This document shows, piece by piece, positions 25,089-34,479 of a DNA stretch of 64,000 bases (position 1 is its first letter; each line of letters opens with the position of its first letter). The position numbers and the translations under genes are program-made. This stretch comes from Lysinibacillus fusiformis (lineage in GTDB: Bacteria; Bacillota; Bacilli; Bacillales_A; Planococcaceae): assembly GCF_003049525.1 (NCBI RefSeq), contig NZ_PYWL01000008.1, forward strand, positions 124,001 through 188,000, read 5' to 3'. Under the pieces are notes generated by a model. It searched no databases, was not told where the DNA came from, and saw nothing but the letters and a program-made list of their open reading frames with translations.

Positions 25089-26590
25089 ACAGATACCTCT
25101 ATTGATAATAATTCATATATTTTTTTCATATCAAGATTTGCTCGTACGTGACTAGCTAACATATTGTAAGCATCTTCTCTTCGTTCAGCATCACTTTTTA
25201 CCTCACGAGGTAAGGCAGCTAATCCTTTTTTTACACGGATGTCATTGATAAGCTGACGGGTATACGTACGATTATGGAATAAACCATGGAAATACGTGCC
25301 AATCACCTGTTCATCTTGACTAATAGCGCCATCCTCTCGACCATCCTCAAGCTGTAAAAAAGGTGTAACCTCATCACGTAAAATTTTTGTTCGTCCTAGA
25401 TGAATTTCATAACCCGTCAATAGATCCTGTCCTCTTGTGCCAGTCATTTGTACCGTTTTTTTATTGCCTACAAAAATAGTTTCCATTGGCAATAAACCAA
25501 GACCATAAGCAGATTCACCATTGCCCTCCACTGCATCTGGATCTAATAGCGTCTCACCAAGCATTTGAAAACCACCACAAATTCCAATTATTTTAGTGCC
25601 ATGCTCCCTTAATCGGGCAATAGCTTGATCGAAGCCATTTGCCTTTAACCAGGCTAAATCATCCATTGTGCTTTTCGTTCCTGGAAGTATGAGCAAATCT
25701 GGCGTACCGAGTTCATGTACTTTTCCAATTAATCGAACCCCCACTTCAGGCTCATCAAAAAATGGATCGACATCTGTGAAGTTTGAAATACGTGGTAAAC
25801 GAATCATCGCCACATCCACAGCAAATTCCCCTGGTTTTGGCTTTTTAAAGCGTAATGATGATAAAGCGAGTGAATCTTCCGCTTCAATATTGACCTCTAA
25901 ATAAGGGACAACACCTAGCACTGGAATGCCTGTTTCTTGCTCCACCCATGCCAAACCATCATCCAATAACTCACGCATACCTCTAAATTTATTAATAATT
26001 AGCCCTTTCACTCGTGCCCGCTCCGCATCATCTAGCAATGCCAGAGTACCAACAATCGAGGCAAAAACCCCACCTCGATCAATATCGGCAACAAGGACAA
26101 CCGCTGCATCTGCTAAATGTGCCATTCGCATATTTGCAATATCACGATCCTTTAAGTTAATCTCTGCTGGGCTTCCTGCTCCCTCTAAGACAATGACATC
26201 ATATGTATTTTGAAGCGTACGAACTGATTTTTCGACAATGGGCATCGCTTCCTGGACAAAATTATTGCGATATGTTTTGGCATCCATATTTAAAAAATGC
26301 TTTCCATGGACGATGACCTCAGACATCATATCTTGCTTTGGCTTGAGCAAAATAGGGTTCATATCAGTTGTCGCAACAACACGAGCAGCTTCAGCCTGTA
26401 CTCCTTGTGCACGACCAATTTCCCCACCGTCTTTTGTTACAAATGAATTAAGCGCCATATTTTGCGATTTAAAGGGGACAACTTTAAAGCCATCATCCGA
26501 AAATATACGACACAACGCCGTACAAATCATACTTTTTCCAACATCGGAAGCTGTTCCTTGAATCATGATCGATTTTGCTGGCATAATCAT
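25085..26590 (-). CDS. cobQ: Cobyric acid synthase
   Basis: 501 residues. It amidates the b, d, e and g carboxylates of adenosylcobyrinic acid a,c-diamide with glutamine and ATP, giving adenosylcobyric acid. The N-terminal DTB-synthetase-like domain starts IMIQGTASDVGKSMICTALCRI (P-loop at 10-20); the C-terminal triad glutaminase-like domain has the nucleophile in IIGICGGFQML (Cys near residue 330) and a His in GTYFHGLFHN (near 428). ATG at 26590 with GGAGG upstream; an ATG two codons later is also possible. Follows cobO after about 150 bp, and overlaps the methyltransferase by 4 bp. Confidence 0.97.
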   Translation of the reverse strand: MIMPAKSIMIQGTASDVGKSMICTALCRIFSDDGFKVVPFKSQNMALNSFVTKDGGEIGRAQGVQAEAARVVATTDMNPILLKPKQDMMSEVIVHGKHFLNMDAKTYRNNFVQEAMPIVEKSVRTLQNTYDVIVLEGAGSPAEINLKDRDIANMRMAHLADAAVVLVADIDRGGVFASIVGTLALLDDAERARVKGLIINKFRGMRELLDDGLAWVEQETGIPVLGVVPYLEVNIEAEDSLALSSLRFKKPKPGEFAVDVAMIRLPRISNFTDVDPFFDEPEVGVRLIGKVHELGTPDLLILPGTKSTMDDLAWLKANGFDQAIARLREHGTKIIGICGGFQMLGETLLDPDAVEGNGESAYGLGLLPMETIFVGNKKTVQMTGTRGQDLLTGYEIHLGRTKILRDEVTPFLQLEDGREDGAISQDEQVIGTYFHGLFHNRTYTRQLINDIRVKKGLAALPREVKSDAERREDAYNMLASHVRANLDMKKIYELLSIEVSV

Positions 26591-26646
26591 TTTTCCTCCG
26601 TCATTATTGGTGTCACGCTGTCATATTTCTGTTCCACGAGACACGA

Positions 26647-26751
26647 TTATTTGCCTTCGCTCTGGTAGTAATCACACTTATCCAACATGCGTTGCTCACC
26701 TAACTCAGAGTAATTCATCCACCCTGAAGGTGAAGGTGCTTTAAAATTCAA
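26647..26751 (-). CDS. Small open frame between cobO and cobQ, possibly a decayed gene
   Basis: A frame of 34 codons from a TTG at 26751 (overlapping the cobO end), or 23 codons from the ATG at 26718, encodes a hydrophilic, protein-like sequence (core NYSELGEQRMLDKCDYY) up to a TAA at 26649-26647. The same frame then stays open for 19 more codons and stops in a TGA that overlaps the cobQ start as ATGA. The whole 54-codon frame with one internal stop thus fills the only long gap in this otherwise tightly packed operon. No family is recognised; it may be chance, a coupling peptide or a pseudogene. Confidence 0.3.
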   Translation of the reverse strand: MNFKAPSPSGWMNYSELGEQRMLDKCDYYQSEGK

Positions 26752-27277
26752 GCCCCTTCACAGCTGGAATACCTTCATCATAATAATGCTTAGTAGCGTC
26801 AATTGTAGAAACTAAATCAGCCATTGCTAGCAACGCAGGATTGGCACTTCTGCCTGTCACCACTAAATGCATAGTCGATGGACGTTGCTGAATTGCTTCG
26901 ATAACTTCTGCCAGTGGAAGAACATCATCAATTGGAAACTTACTTATAGCTAATGCATTGTTTAGCTCATCTAGCACTAATAAATCAATACTGTCATCCT
27001 GTAGAGCAGCCTTCGTTTTTTTCCATGCCTTTGCTAAGGCTGCACGATGCTCCTCAGGTGTTTTGGTCCAAGTGAAGCCAATGCCCATTTGTTCCATTTC
27101 CACTCCTAGCTTACGCAAGGCAATTTGCTCTCCGTACGTACGCTCAGGTGATTTAATAAATTGCATATAGCGCACATTTAACCCACGACCAACCGCACGT
27201 AAAGTAACACCTAGAGATGCTGTCGTCTTGCCCTTTCCTTCACCTGTATATACTAAAAACAAGCCTTTTCTTGCCAT
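26741..27277 (-). CDS. cobO: Cob(I)yrinic acid a,c-diamide adenosyltransferase, CobO/BtuR type
   Basis: 178 residues from the ATG at 27277 (AAGGAGG seven bases upstream); a longer frame to 27316 overlaps the previous gene and is not supported. It transfers the adenosyl group of ATP to Co(I) corrinoid, forming the cobalt-carbon bond. The P-loop VYTGEGKGKTTASLG (residues 8-22) with the reversed ATP-binding use typical of CobA/CobO, and the LVLDELNNAL motif (around 112) are present; VVTGR near residue 140 completes the fold. Placed just before cobQ, which prefers adenosylated substrate. Confidence 0.95.
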   Translation of the reverse strand: MARKGLFLVYTGEGKGKTTASLGVTLRAVGRGLNVRYMQFIKSPERTYGEQIALRKLGVEMEQMGIGFTWTKTPEEHRAALAKAWKKTKAALQDDSIDLLVLDELNNALAISKFPIDDVLPLAEVIEAIQQRPSTMHLVVTGRSANPALLAMADLVSTIDATKHYYDEGIPAVKGLEF

Positions 27278-27290
27278 GCTGTTAGCCTCC

Positions 27291-27851
27291 TTACAGCCAA
27301 GTTGTTTTTTCTTCAAATGGTGTACGCTTCTTGTCGTTAAGCTCTTGTTCTTCTGGGTAACCGATAAAAATCGTCCCTACCACTTTCTGTGCTTCACTTG
27401 CACCGATAAACGAATGCATGCGCGGATCATGAACAAGCCCAACACCACGTGTACGCCAAACAAAGCCAAGACCTAGCTCCTCGGCTGTTAGCCACATGGA
27501 CATAATGGCACTGCAAACAGCAAAAACATTGTCCTCTGTCGCATCGGTATCACCCTCCACAACATCTGCTGTCACAACTATTGCGACAGGGGTTGTTTGT
27601 ACAACCTTTAATGAGCTTTCCACTAAATTCGGCTTTGTTGGGAAGCGTTCCTGTAAATAAGCACTCGCCATTGCCTCATAACGCTCCATTGCTTCACCTT
27701 GAATGACGTAGAAATGCCAAGGCTCTCTCATTCTGTCATTAGGGGCAAATGTAGCTGCTTGTAAAATTTGCTCAATTTTCTCTTTTTCTACTAGCTGCGT
27801 TGTGTAATTTCGAATAGCTCGACGCTTTTTTAGTGCTTCGATAATTGTCAT
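27291..27851 (-). CDS. Nitroreductase family protein in the cobalamin operon
   Basis: 186 residues from the ATG at 27851 (AAGGAGG upstream); the longer frame to 27953 overlaps cobA and has no ribosome binding site. FMN-binding signature: KKRRAIRNYTTQLVEKEKIEQILQAATFAPND (residues 8-39, Arg cluster binds FMN phosphate), then EPWHFYVI, and GLGFVWR at about 130. It reduces nitro compounds, quinones or flavin. As I recall, B. megaterium has a gene of similar position (cbiY) between cysG and btuR. A role as reductase of Co(II) corrinoid or flavin supply for CobO is attractive, while a BluB (dimethylbenzimidazole synthase) role lacks direct support. Confidence 0.85.
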   Translation of the reverse strand: MTIIEALKKRRAIRNYTTQLVEKEKIEQILQAATFAPNDRMREPWHFYVIQGEAMERYEAMASAYLQERFPTKPNLVESSLKVVQTTPVAIVVTADVVEGDTDATEDNVFAVCSAIMSMWLTAEELGLGFVWRTRGVGLVHDPRMHSFIGASEAQKVVGTIFIGYPEEQELNDKKRTPFEEKTTWL

Positions 27852-27885
27852 ATTGCTTCCTCCTTCTGCTCTCCCAATGTGATGA

Positions 27886-28653
27886 TTATGAGAAAGCAAG
27901 TCCCTGCTCTTCAAACCATTGAATTTTTTCACGTACATTGACGACATCACCAACTACAATCATGGAAGGATTATGATATCCTTCCCGTTCAATAATGTGC
28001 GCAATTTCATCTAGTTTTCCTGTTATAGTTCGTTGTTGAGCAGTCGTTCCCCATTCAATAACCGCTACAGGTGTTGTGGCTTTACGTCCATTGTCGATAA
28101 GTTTTCGAGCTATGTAGGCAATATTGCCAACGCTCATATAAAAAGCGACAGTATCAATTCCAGTAGCTAATGCTGGCCAATTCAAAAAATCCTGTCCTTT
28201 TTCTTCTCGGCCATGCCCCGTGACGAGGGCAAAGCTAGTGGCAAAGTCTCTATGTGTCACAGGAATCCCCGCATAAGCAGGAGCCGCAATCCCTGCTGTT
28301 ATACCTGGCACAATTTCATAGGCAATGCCATGATTTTTTAAGATTTCAGCCTCTTCTGCACCACGGCCAAAGACAAAGGGATCGCCACCTTTAAGACGTG
28401 TGACAATTTTTCCTTGCTGCGCCTTCTCCACAAGTAATGCATTAATTTCATCCTGAATGAGGTGGTGCTTTCCTGGTAATTTCCCACAATAAACGAGCTC
28501 CGCTTCCTTTTTTGCGAAGTCTAGCAATGCTGGATTCACAAGACGGTCATACGCAATAATATCAGCCTTTTGGATACATTCCAGACCATAGACCGTAATG
28601 AGCTTTGGATCTCCAGGTCCTGCGCCAACGATATAAACTATTCCATCCTTCAT
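27886..28653 (-). CDS. cobA: Uroporphyrinogen-III C-methyltransferase
   Basis: 255 residues, the standard length of a single-domain SUMT. It methylates C2 and C7 of uroporphyrinogen III to give precorrin-2, the entry to both siroheme and B12. Signatures: YIVGAGPGDPKLITVYGLE at the N-terminus, YDRLVNP, VTRLKGGDPFVFGRGAEE (residues about 83-100) and PGITAGIAAPAYAGIPVTHR. Starts overlap the sirC-like stop by 4 bp (ATGA). This copy sits in the B12 operon together with a SirC-like dehydrogenase, so precorrin-2 can go straight to sirohydrochlorin. Confidence 0.97.
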   Translation of the reverse strand: MKDGIVYIVGAGPGDPKLITVYGLECIQKADIIAYDRLVNPALLDFAKKEAELVYCGKLPGKHHLIQDEINALLVEKAQQGKIVTRLKGGDPFVFGRGAEEAEILKNHGIAYEIVPGITAGIAAPAYAGIPVTHRDFATSFALVTGHGREEKGQDFLNWPALATGIDTVAFYMSVGNIAYIARKLIDNGRKATTPVAVIEWGTTAQQRTITGKLDEIAHIIEREGYHNPSMIVVGDVVNVREKIQWFEEQGLAFS

Positions 28654-29288
28654 TGCTTTTCTCCCATCAATAGTTGTTGTAAATAAGCTTCACGTCTATC
28701 CATCTCACCTTGACGTGTCCATTCAAGGATGTTTGGCTCTAGCAACGCCTGTAACGCCGCACGTCTTTGTGGGCCTTTATCAAACTTGGCAGCAACCATT
28801 AAACGAGCTTGCTGCAAAAAGCATACGTAATCCTCATAGGCATCATCAAATTGATCCTCTAACTCTGCTTTAATTTTACGAGCTAGCCCGGGACTTGCTC
28901 CTGATGTCGAGACAGTTAACACGAAAGGACCACGACGAACTGTCGCGGGGGTAATAAAATCACTTTCACTTTGTCTATCTGTTCGATTCATTAATTGCCA
29001 ATGCTGTGCCGCCTCTTGCACGGCTTCGTTAACTGCCGTCACATTTGTGGCAGCAATAATAAGGATTGCATCATCCAAATCACGTGGTTCAAACTCTTTT
29101 CGTTTCCAGGTAATTTGCCCCAATTCGGCTAGTGGCTGTAAATCTTCATGTAAGGCCGGACTAACAATGACGACATTCGCCTTCACTGGTAAAAGGGATG
29201 CCACCTTTTGTGTAGCTACGTGACCACCCCCTACGATTACAACCGTTTTATATTCTAGATTCATATGAATAGGAAAATAATTAGTCAT
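28650..29288 (-). CDS. Precorrin-2 dehydrogenase (SirC/CysG N-domain-like)
   Basis: 212 residues. NAD-dependent oxidation of precorrin-2 to sirohydrochlorin, needed because the anaerobic pathway inserts cobalt into sirohydrochlorin. Rossmann motif VVIVGGGHVATQKVASLL (residues 16-33), central ATNVTAVNEAVQEAA, and the family string VRRGPFVLTVSTSGASPGLARKIKAELE (about 118-145) with the conserved STSGxSP loop. The C-terminal helical dimer domain is present but no separate chelatase domain. Overlaps cbiA by 8 bp and cobA by 4 bp. CbiX in this operon supplies the cobalt chelatase. Confidence 0.94.
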   Translation of the reverse strand: MTNYFPIHMNLEYKTVVIVGGGHVATQKVASLLPVKANVVIVSPALHEDLQPLAELGQITWKRKEFEPRDLDDAILIIAATNVTAVNEAVQEAAQHWQLMNRTDRQSESDFITPATVRRGPFVLTVSTSGASPGLARKIKAELEDQFDDAYEDYVCFLQQARLMVAAKFDKGPQRRAALQALLEPNILEWTRQGEMDRREAYLQQLLMGEKQ

Positions 29289-30648
29289 TATTCTTCACCT
29301 TCTTGCAAGCTGTTAACCAATTGTCAACTAGCTTTGGGTTTGATACAAAATGAAAATGCGTATAACCAGCCACCAAATTCCCTACTTGATAGCCTTCTTG
29401 CTTTTTGCCAAAGCGTCCAATCGTTTCGTAGGCCGGTGTGTGATGGGAGCCACTGTATTTTGAATAGTGGAATTCATGTCCCTTCGCCTGTTCCTCTGAA
29501 CCGATTAAGAAATTACCTGCCGTACCAAAAATTTCACGATAGCCAAGCGCTGCTAGTTTTTTTTGCATCGCTACTTCCCCTGGGATTACACCTATCATGC
29601 CATAACGCTCCCCATGGCTATCTGTAATAGCTTCTGTTAAATACATAAAGCCCCCACATTCAGCCAATGTCGGTAGACCTTTGTTGATGGCTTCCCGTAT
29701 AGATTGTTTGGCAATCGTATTTGCCGCAAGTGTCTGCGCAAATTCTTCAGGAAAGCCACCCCCTATATATAACCCATCCGCCTCTGCTGGTACTGGCTCA
29801 TTGTCGAGTGGTGAGAAAAATTGTAATGTCGCACCTTTCGCCCGTAATAACGCCAAATTTTCTTCATAATAAAAATTAAATGCCGCATCTTTTGCTACAG
29901 CGAGACAAATATTTTGTGTAGGCTCCTCTGTAAATAATTTGCCTGTTTCCTGAAGTACAGGTGCCTTTGTTATGCGGAGTAATTGCTCTATGTCAATCGT
30001 CTCAGCCATTAGGTCTCCTAGCTTGTCAAAAAATGAATGAAGCTCTCCTCTTTCAATAGCAGGGACTAATCCTAAATGACGACTTGGAATATCAATCCCT
30101 TCCTCGCGCTTTAAGTAGCCGATTACAGGAATCCCACATTCTTGTTCAATAGCAGCCTTGGCAATTTCATAATGGCCAACACTACCAACTTGATTTGCTA
30201 TTACACCCACGATATTTGGTTTATCTGATAATAATTGAAATCCTTTGACAACTGCCGCAACACTTCTAGCCATACTTGCACAATTCACGATTAAAATAAC
30301 TGGACTTTCTGTTACTACACTAATATCAGCGGCAGAGCCAGCATCTGATAATGGACTTTTACCATCATAAAAGCCCATGACACCCTCGATAATAGAGACG
30401 TCTGCATCCCTACTGGCGCGAGCTACAATATCACATACTGCTTCATGCGAGAACATCCAACTATCAATATTGCGTGATACTCTACCTGTTACGGCTGTAT
30501 GATAGGTTGGATCGATATAATCAGGTCCACATTTAAAGCCCTGCACGACTTTCCCATTATTTTGTAGAGCCTTCATCAGTCCAATAGTAAAAGTAGTTTT
30601 ACCTACACCACTGCCTGTCCCAGCTAGTACAAAGCGATTTGTTTGCAT
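29281..30648 (-). CDS. cbiA: Cobyrinic acid a,c-diamide synthase
   Basis: 455 residues. Glutamine-dependent amidation of the a and c carboxylates of cobyrinic acid using ATP. N-terminal P-loop LAGTGSGVGKTTFTIGLM (residues 8-25) and VEGVMGFYDG-like IIEGVMGFYDG (about 85-95); C-terminal glutaminase domain with GLYIGGGFPEEF and the nucleophile in LAECGGFMYL (about residue 330), and a closing AGYTHFHF histidine motif near 435. ATG at 30648 with AAGGAGGAA. Eleven bp after cbiG. Confidence 0.97.
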   Translation of the reverse strand: MQTNRFVLAGTGSGVGKTTFTIGLMKALQNNGKVVQGFKCGPDYIDPTYHTAVTGRVSRNIDSWMFSHEAVCDIVARASRDADVSIIEGVMGFYDGKSPLSDAGSAADISVVTESPVILIVNCASMARSVAAVVKGFQLLSDKPNIVGVIANQVGSVGHYEIAKAAIEQECGIPVIGYLKREEGIDIPSRHLGLVPAIERGELHSFFDKLGDLMAETIDIEQLLRITKAPVLQETGKLFTEEPTQNICLAVAKDAAFNFYYEENLALLRAKGATLQFFSPLDNEPVPAEADGLYIGGGFPEEFAQTLAANTIAKQSIREAINKGLPTLAECGGFMYLTEAITDSHGERYGMIGVIPGEVAMQKKLAALGYREIFGTAGNFLIGSEEQAKGHEFHYSKYSGSHHTPAYETIGRFGKKQEGYQVGNLVAGYTHFHFVSNPKLVDNWLTACKKVKNND

Positions 30649-30659
30649 GGACTTCCTCC

Positions 30660-31781
30660 TTAAAATAGGTATCTAGCAACTGAAATCGTAGCATTACCTG
30701 ATTTTTTCTTTTCTAAGATGAGTGATTTGACTTGAGCATAACGCATAGCTGCAGGTTCACTGACACCATATGCCCCTGTATATTTAAAGACTGTTTCTGA
30801 AGGTGATGGGAATTCAATTTCGTTTAATTCTGTCGGTGAGTAGGTAACGAACTCCCAATCATATTTTTTTGTAATATCCAGGAAGCATTGCTCATCTTTC
30901 TTCAGATCAATTGTACAAAGTGCCTTCACACTTTTTTTCGAAAGCTTAAGCTCTGCCAAGGTTTCATCAATGACTTGTTCAATCTCCTCAATAGATGTAC
31001 CACGATTACAGCCCATGCCTAGGATAATTGATTTTGGTCGATAAATGACACCATTTTCAAGCAAAACCTCTTCTTCTCGTTCGATTATACGGTCCGTTAT
31101 TAATAATGTTGCATGAGGTTTAGCCTCTATGGCCGTCCGTGTAGATGGATAAATTTTAATTTGCTCTGGCATTGGTGTATCACGCATCCACCAATCTCGC
31201 TCACCAGTTTCCTGTACAATAGCCACATGTTCCTCATTGACGACAGAAGCACTGACAGGCGTTAATTTATCGGCACTATCCCAAACCCAGCCAAAACGTG
31301 CACCAAATAGATCGACTGGAATAGTCTTTTGCACATCGGAGGCTGTTGTAATAATAGGGTTGGCACCAAGAGCTGCCGCTACCTCATGTGTTAGTTCATT
31401 GGCACCGCCAAGATGTCCTGACAAGACACTTATTACGTTTTCGCCTCGATCATCAATAACTACAACACCCGGATCAGTCTTTTTATCCTTTAAAATGGGT
31501 GCGATCATTCGGACAACTGCACCTAAAGAAATAATTAAAATCAAACCTTTGTATTGTTTAAATAGAGTCGGCAAAAGCAAACGCACTGTTCCAGTAAACA
31601 GTTGAATATGCTTTTCCTCCTCATCGCCCTGTTCAAATTTACTCATATAATACAAATCACTTGCTGCAAACGTTTGTTGGAGTCGACGTCCTATTTGAAC
31701 ACCATGCTTTGTAATCGCTACAACCGCATATGCATGGCGCTGATCAACTTCTGGTAATATCCCCTCTTGTAACTCAATCAC
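30660..31781 (-). CDS. cbiG: Cobalt-precorrin-5A hydrolase
   Basis: 373 residues. It opens the delta-lactone of cobalt-precorrin-5A and releases the two-carbon fragment as acetaldehyde, the ring-contraction step special to the anaerobic pathway. Three regions match the family: N-terminal domain with AVVAITKHGVQIGRRL, central IISLGAVVRMIAPILKDKKTDPGVVVIDDRGENVISVLSGHLGGAN (about residues 85-128; key piece SVLSGHLGGAN) and C-terminal LGMGCNRGTS with the following cobalamin-synthesis G domain ending FKYTGAYGVSEPAA. Overlaps cbiF by 8 bp. Confidence 0.96.
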   Translation of the reverse strand: MIELQEGILPEVDQRHAYAVVAITKHGVQIGRRLQQTFAASDLYYMSKFEQGDEEEKHIQLFTGTVRLLLPTLFKQYKGLILIISLGAVVRMIAPILKDKKTDPGVVVIDDRGENVISVLSGHLGGANELTHEVAAALGANPIITTASDVQKTIPVDLFGARFGWVWDSADKLTPVSASVVNEEHVAIVQETGERDWWMRDTPMPEQIKIYPSTRTAIEAKPHATLLITDRIIEREEEVLLENGVIYRPKSIILGMGCNRGTSIEEIEQVIDETLAELKLSKKSVKALCTIDLKKDEQCFLDITKKYDWEFVTYSPTELNEIEFPSPSETVFKYTGAYGVSEPAAMRYAQVKSLILEKKKSGNATISVARYLF

Positions 31782-32559
31782 TTGTCTTCACACCTTTTCT
31801 AAAGCCGTGTGTAAAGGTTGCATCATATAATTTCGAGCGATATTGATCCTTATCATGAATATCAGGGTCTAGCGCCCAGCCTGCTAGAATCATTGCATGC
31901 TTACGAATGCCATTCACGCGCATCGCTTCATCTAATTCGATTAATGTCGTACGAACAATTTTTTGATCTGGCCAAGAAGCACGTTGAATCACCGCTACGG
32001 GTGTGTCATCAGCCCAGCCAGCACTTTGTAGTTCTTTGACAATTTTCTTTGTGAGCGTCGCACTTAAGAATAGAGCAATTGTACAATGATGGCTTGCTAA
32101 ATCACGTAATTTTTCAAATTCTGGTACAGGGGTGCGCCCTTCAGCACGAGTTAAAATTAAAGTTTGTGTTAAATCAGGAATCGTTAGCTCAGCCCCAATT
32201 GCCGCTGCTGATGCAAAAACAGAGCTAACCCCTGGAATAACTTCGTAGCCAATGCCTTGCTTTTTTAAGAGTGCTACTTGTTCCATAATCGCTCCATACA
32301 TGGCCGGATCACCTGTATGCATGCGAGCTACTATTTTCCCACCATGGACCCGATCAGCCATCACAGCGACCATTTCCTCTAAATGCATACCAGCGGTACG
32401 AATAATTTCCGCATCTGGTCGAGCTTTCGCAATGAGATCTTCACTCACTAATGAATCTGTATACATAACAACATCTGCTGTTTGTAACATATGTAAGCCT
32501 TTAACTGTAATTAAATCTGGATCACCGGGACCCGCGCCTACTATATAGATCTTCTTCAT
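31774..32559 (-). CDS. cbiF: Cobalt-precorrin-4 C11-methyltransferase
   Basis: 261 residues, tetrapyrrole methylase fold. It adds the C11 methyl group from SAM. Signature: YIVGAGPGDPDLITVKGLHML at the N-terminus, MYTDSLVSEDLI, VARMHTGDPAMYGAIMEQ (about 80-97) and PGVSSVFASAAAIGAELT; the ARMHTGDPxxYG string separates CbiF/CobM from other methylases. Its start codon shares one base with the cbiL stop. Slightly long C-terminus for the family. Confidence 0.96.
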   Translation of the reverse strand: MKKIYIVGAGPGDPDLITVKGLHMLQTADVVMYTDSLVSEDLIAKARPDAEIIRTAGMHLEEMVAVMADRVHGGKIVARMHTGDPAMYGAIMEQVALLKKQGIGYEVIPGVSSVFASAAAIGAELTIPDLTQTLILTRAEGRTPVPEFEKLRDLASHHCTIALFLSATLTKKIVKELQSAGWADDTPVAVIQRASWPDQKIVRTTLIELDEAMRVNGIRKHAMILAGWALDPDIHDKDQYRSKLYDATFTHGFRKGVKTSD

Positions 32560-33266
32560 TATTTACGCACCACCATTAATGTTAAATATTCTAAATCGAC
32601 ACCATCCAACTCGCGTACATCCCAAATTACTTCTTCGTCAGATGTTACCTTTGTCACAACAGATGCTTTATCTAGTAAATCTAAATCACGTAGTACCTGT
32701 AGCATTAAATCAATTACTTTTGCTACTTTAATAAAGACCACAGCATCATGACTTTCAATAGCTTCACGCATTGCCTCATAATCATCATAGGCAGGAATGA
32801 TCGCGACACGGTCATCACCATCAGCTAATGCAATACCAAGTCGAGAAGCGGAGCCATTAAATGAGGATATCCCCGGAACCGTACGAATTTCTACATCTGG
32901 ATGCATGTCCTGCATTAACTTCATCATATGGATAAACGTACTATATAATAACGGATCACCTTCTGTAACGAAGGCTACATCCTTACCCTCCTGTAATTTT
33001 TCATATACAAGCTCGACTGACTTTGTCCATTCACGCTCAAGGACAGCTTCGTCCTTCGTCATAGGAAATACAAGACCAAGCATATCTTTTTCCTCTGGAT
33101 TAATATAAACATCTACAATACGATGGGCATAGCTCTTACTGCCTCTAAGTTTTTTTGGATAGGCAATAACAGGTGACTCTTGAATCACACGAAACGCCTT
33201 CACTGTAATTAATTCTGGATCGCCAGGACCTACGCCCAAGCCATATAAAACACCTAAATTAGTCAT
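32559..33266 (-). CDS. cbiL: Cobalt-factor II / precorrin-2 C20-methyltransferase
   Basis: 235 residues of the tetrapyrrole methylase family. It methylates C20 of cobalt-sirohydrochlorin (cobalt-factor II). [22 protein letters not shown] at the N-terminus, then [25 protein letters not shown] (about residues 98-117) and [17 protein letters not shown] are the hallmark strings of CbiL/CobI. Overlaps the upstream cbiET by 8 bp. Operon position between cbiET and cbiF is as in B. megaterium. Confidence 0.95.
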   Translation of the reverse strand: MTNLGVLYGLGVGPGDPELITVKAFRVIQESPVIAYPKKLRGSKSYAHRIVDVYINPEEKDMLGLVFPMTKDEAVLEREWTKSVELVYEKLQEGKDVAFVTEGDPLLYSTFIHMMKLMQDMHPDVEIRTVPGISSFNGSASRLGIALADGDDRVAIIPAYDDYEAMREAIESHDAVVFIKVAKVIDLMLQVLRDLDLLDKASVVTKVTSDEEVIWDVRELDGVDLEYLTLMVVRK

Positions 33267-34479
33267 GATTTTCTTCCTTTCGATAAGCCGAAATAATATA
33301 TATTGGATTTAATGGCACAAAGCGTGTCATATCTAAGATCGGTTTGCTACGCGCAAGCTGTGCCTGTAAAATATCAACCGCAAAATCACAAGCCTTAAAC
33401 GCTTCCACTGCTTTATATAAATTTTCAATTGTCGCAGCATTTAAAACAATTCGACCATTTGGTTTTAAGCGATTACAGCACAATTGTAGTAATTCGACCA
33501 TTTCACCACCAGTACCACCGATAAAAATGGCATCAGGGTCTGGGAAATGATCGAGTCCCTCTGGAGCTTTACTATGAATTGCTGTTATATCCACACGGAA
33601 TTTTTGCTGATTGTGTAGACAGTTCTCTAAATCAGGTGCATTTTTTTCAACGGCGTATACTTCCCCCTCAGGTGCAAGCTTCCCCGCTTCAATGGCCATA
33701 GATCCTGTACATGTACCAATATCCCAAATAACACTATCCTGTTGAAGTTGCATCGCCTGTAAGCTTAAGACACGAATTTCTTTCTTAGTAATGAGTCCTT
33801 TATCTGGTTTTCGTTGTGAAAACTCTTCATCATCAATACCGAGTGTGTAGCGTTTTGGTTCAACAGTTTGTTGTAAAATAACTACGTTTAAAGGGGAAAA
33901 ATGTGCATTCTCCATTTCATCTAGCGAATACCAATCACATTTTTCATCTTCACCCTGTAGATTTTCGGCTACAAATGCACGATATTCGGTCATACCAAAA
34001 TGCTTTAAATAACGTGCGAGCGCATTTGGGCTATTTTCAGCATCTGTTAACAGAGCTATTTTCTTTTTCCCATCGATGCGCTGTGCCAAGCCTTTCATAG
34101 GTCGTCCATGAATACTTGTAACATAAGCATCCTGCCAGCTTTCTCCCATTTTCGCGAAGGCTAGCTGTACGGAGCTCATATATGGATAAACCTCCAAATC
34201 TAGCTTTTTCGCTAAATAGCCCCCAACGCCGTAAAACAATGGATCTCCTGATGCGAGAATAATCGTATTTCTTGTTTCCTCTGACAATCTCTCAACAAGT
34301 GCTGAAAGACCTCCTTTGATCATGATTTTTTCCCCTGTAAAACGCGGGAAAAAATCAAGCACGCGCTCACCACCTACAAGTACCTCACAGTCTTCAATCC
34401 ACTGGCGGTATTGTGGGAATAAGCTTGCTAATCCGTTATCCCCGATCCCAATTAATTTCATCGATCGATGCAATGTCAT
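33259..34479 (-). CDS. cbiET: Fused cobalt-precorrin-7 C5 methyltransferase and C15 methyltransferase (decarboxylating)
   Basis: 406 residues, a natural fusion equal to CobL. The N-terminal half (1-200) is the CbiE tetrapyrrole methylase ([34 protein letters not shown]); the C-terminal half (215-406) is the CbiT class I methylase with motif [18 protein letters not shown] and AVEKN, followed by [10 protein letters not shown]. CbiE methylates C5 and CbiT methylates C15 and decarboxylates the acetate on C12. ATG at 34479 with AGGAAGGG is used here, but an ATG at 34461 is equally possible; the gene overlaps the end of cbiD by about 26-44 bp. Confidence 0.96.
   Translation of the reverse strand: MTLHRSMKLIGIGDNGLASLFPQYRQWIEDCEVLVGGERVLDFFPRFTGEKIMIKGGLSALVERLSEETRNTIILASGDPLFYGVGGYLAKKLDLEVYPYMSSVQLAFAKMGESWQDAYVTSIHGRPMKGLAQRIDGKKKIALLTDAENSPNALARYLKHFGMTEYRAFVAENLQGEDEKCDWYSLDEMENAHFSPLNVVILQQTVEPKRYTLGIDDEEFSQRKPDKGLITKKEIRVLSLQAMQLQQDSVIWDIGTCTGSMAIEAGKLAPEGEVYAVEKNAPDLENCLHNQQKFRVDITAIHSKAPEGLDHFPDPDAIFIGGTGGEMVELLQLCCNRLKPNGRIVLNAATIENLYKAVEAFKACDFAVDILQAQLARSKPILDMTRFVPLNPIYIISAYRKEENHD

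Noticed and set aside
27291..27851. Firm BluB (dimethylbenzimidazole synthase) assignment
   Set aside because: The sequence shows only general nitroreductase motifs; diagnostic BluB residues could not be confirmed.
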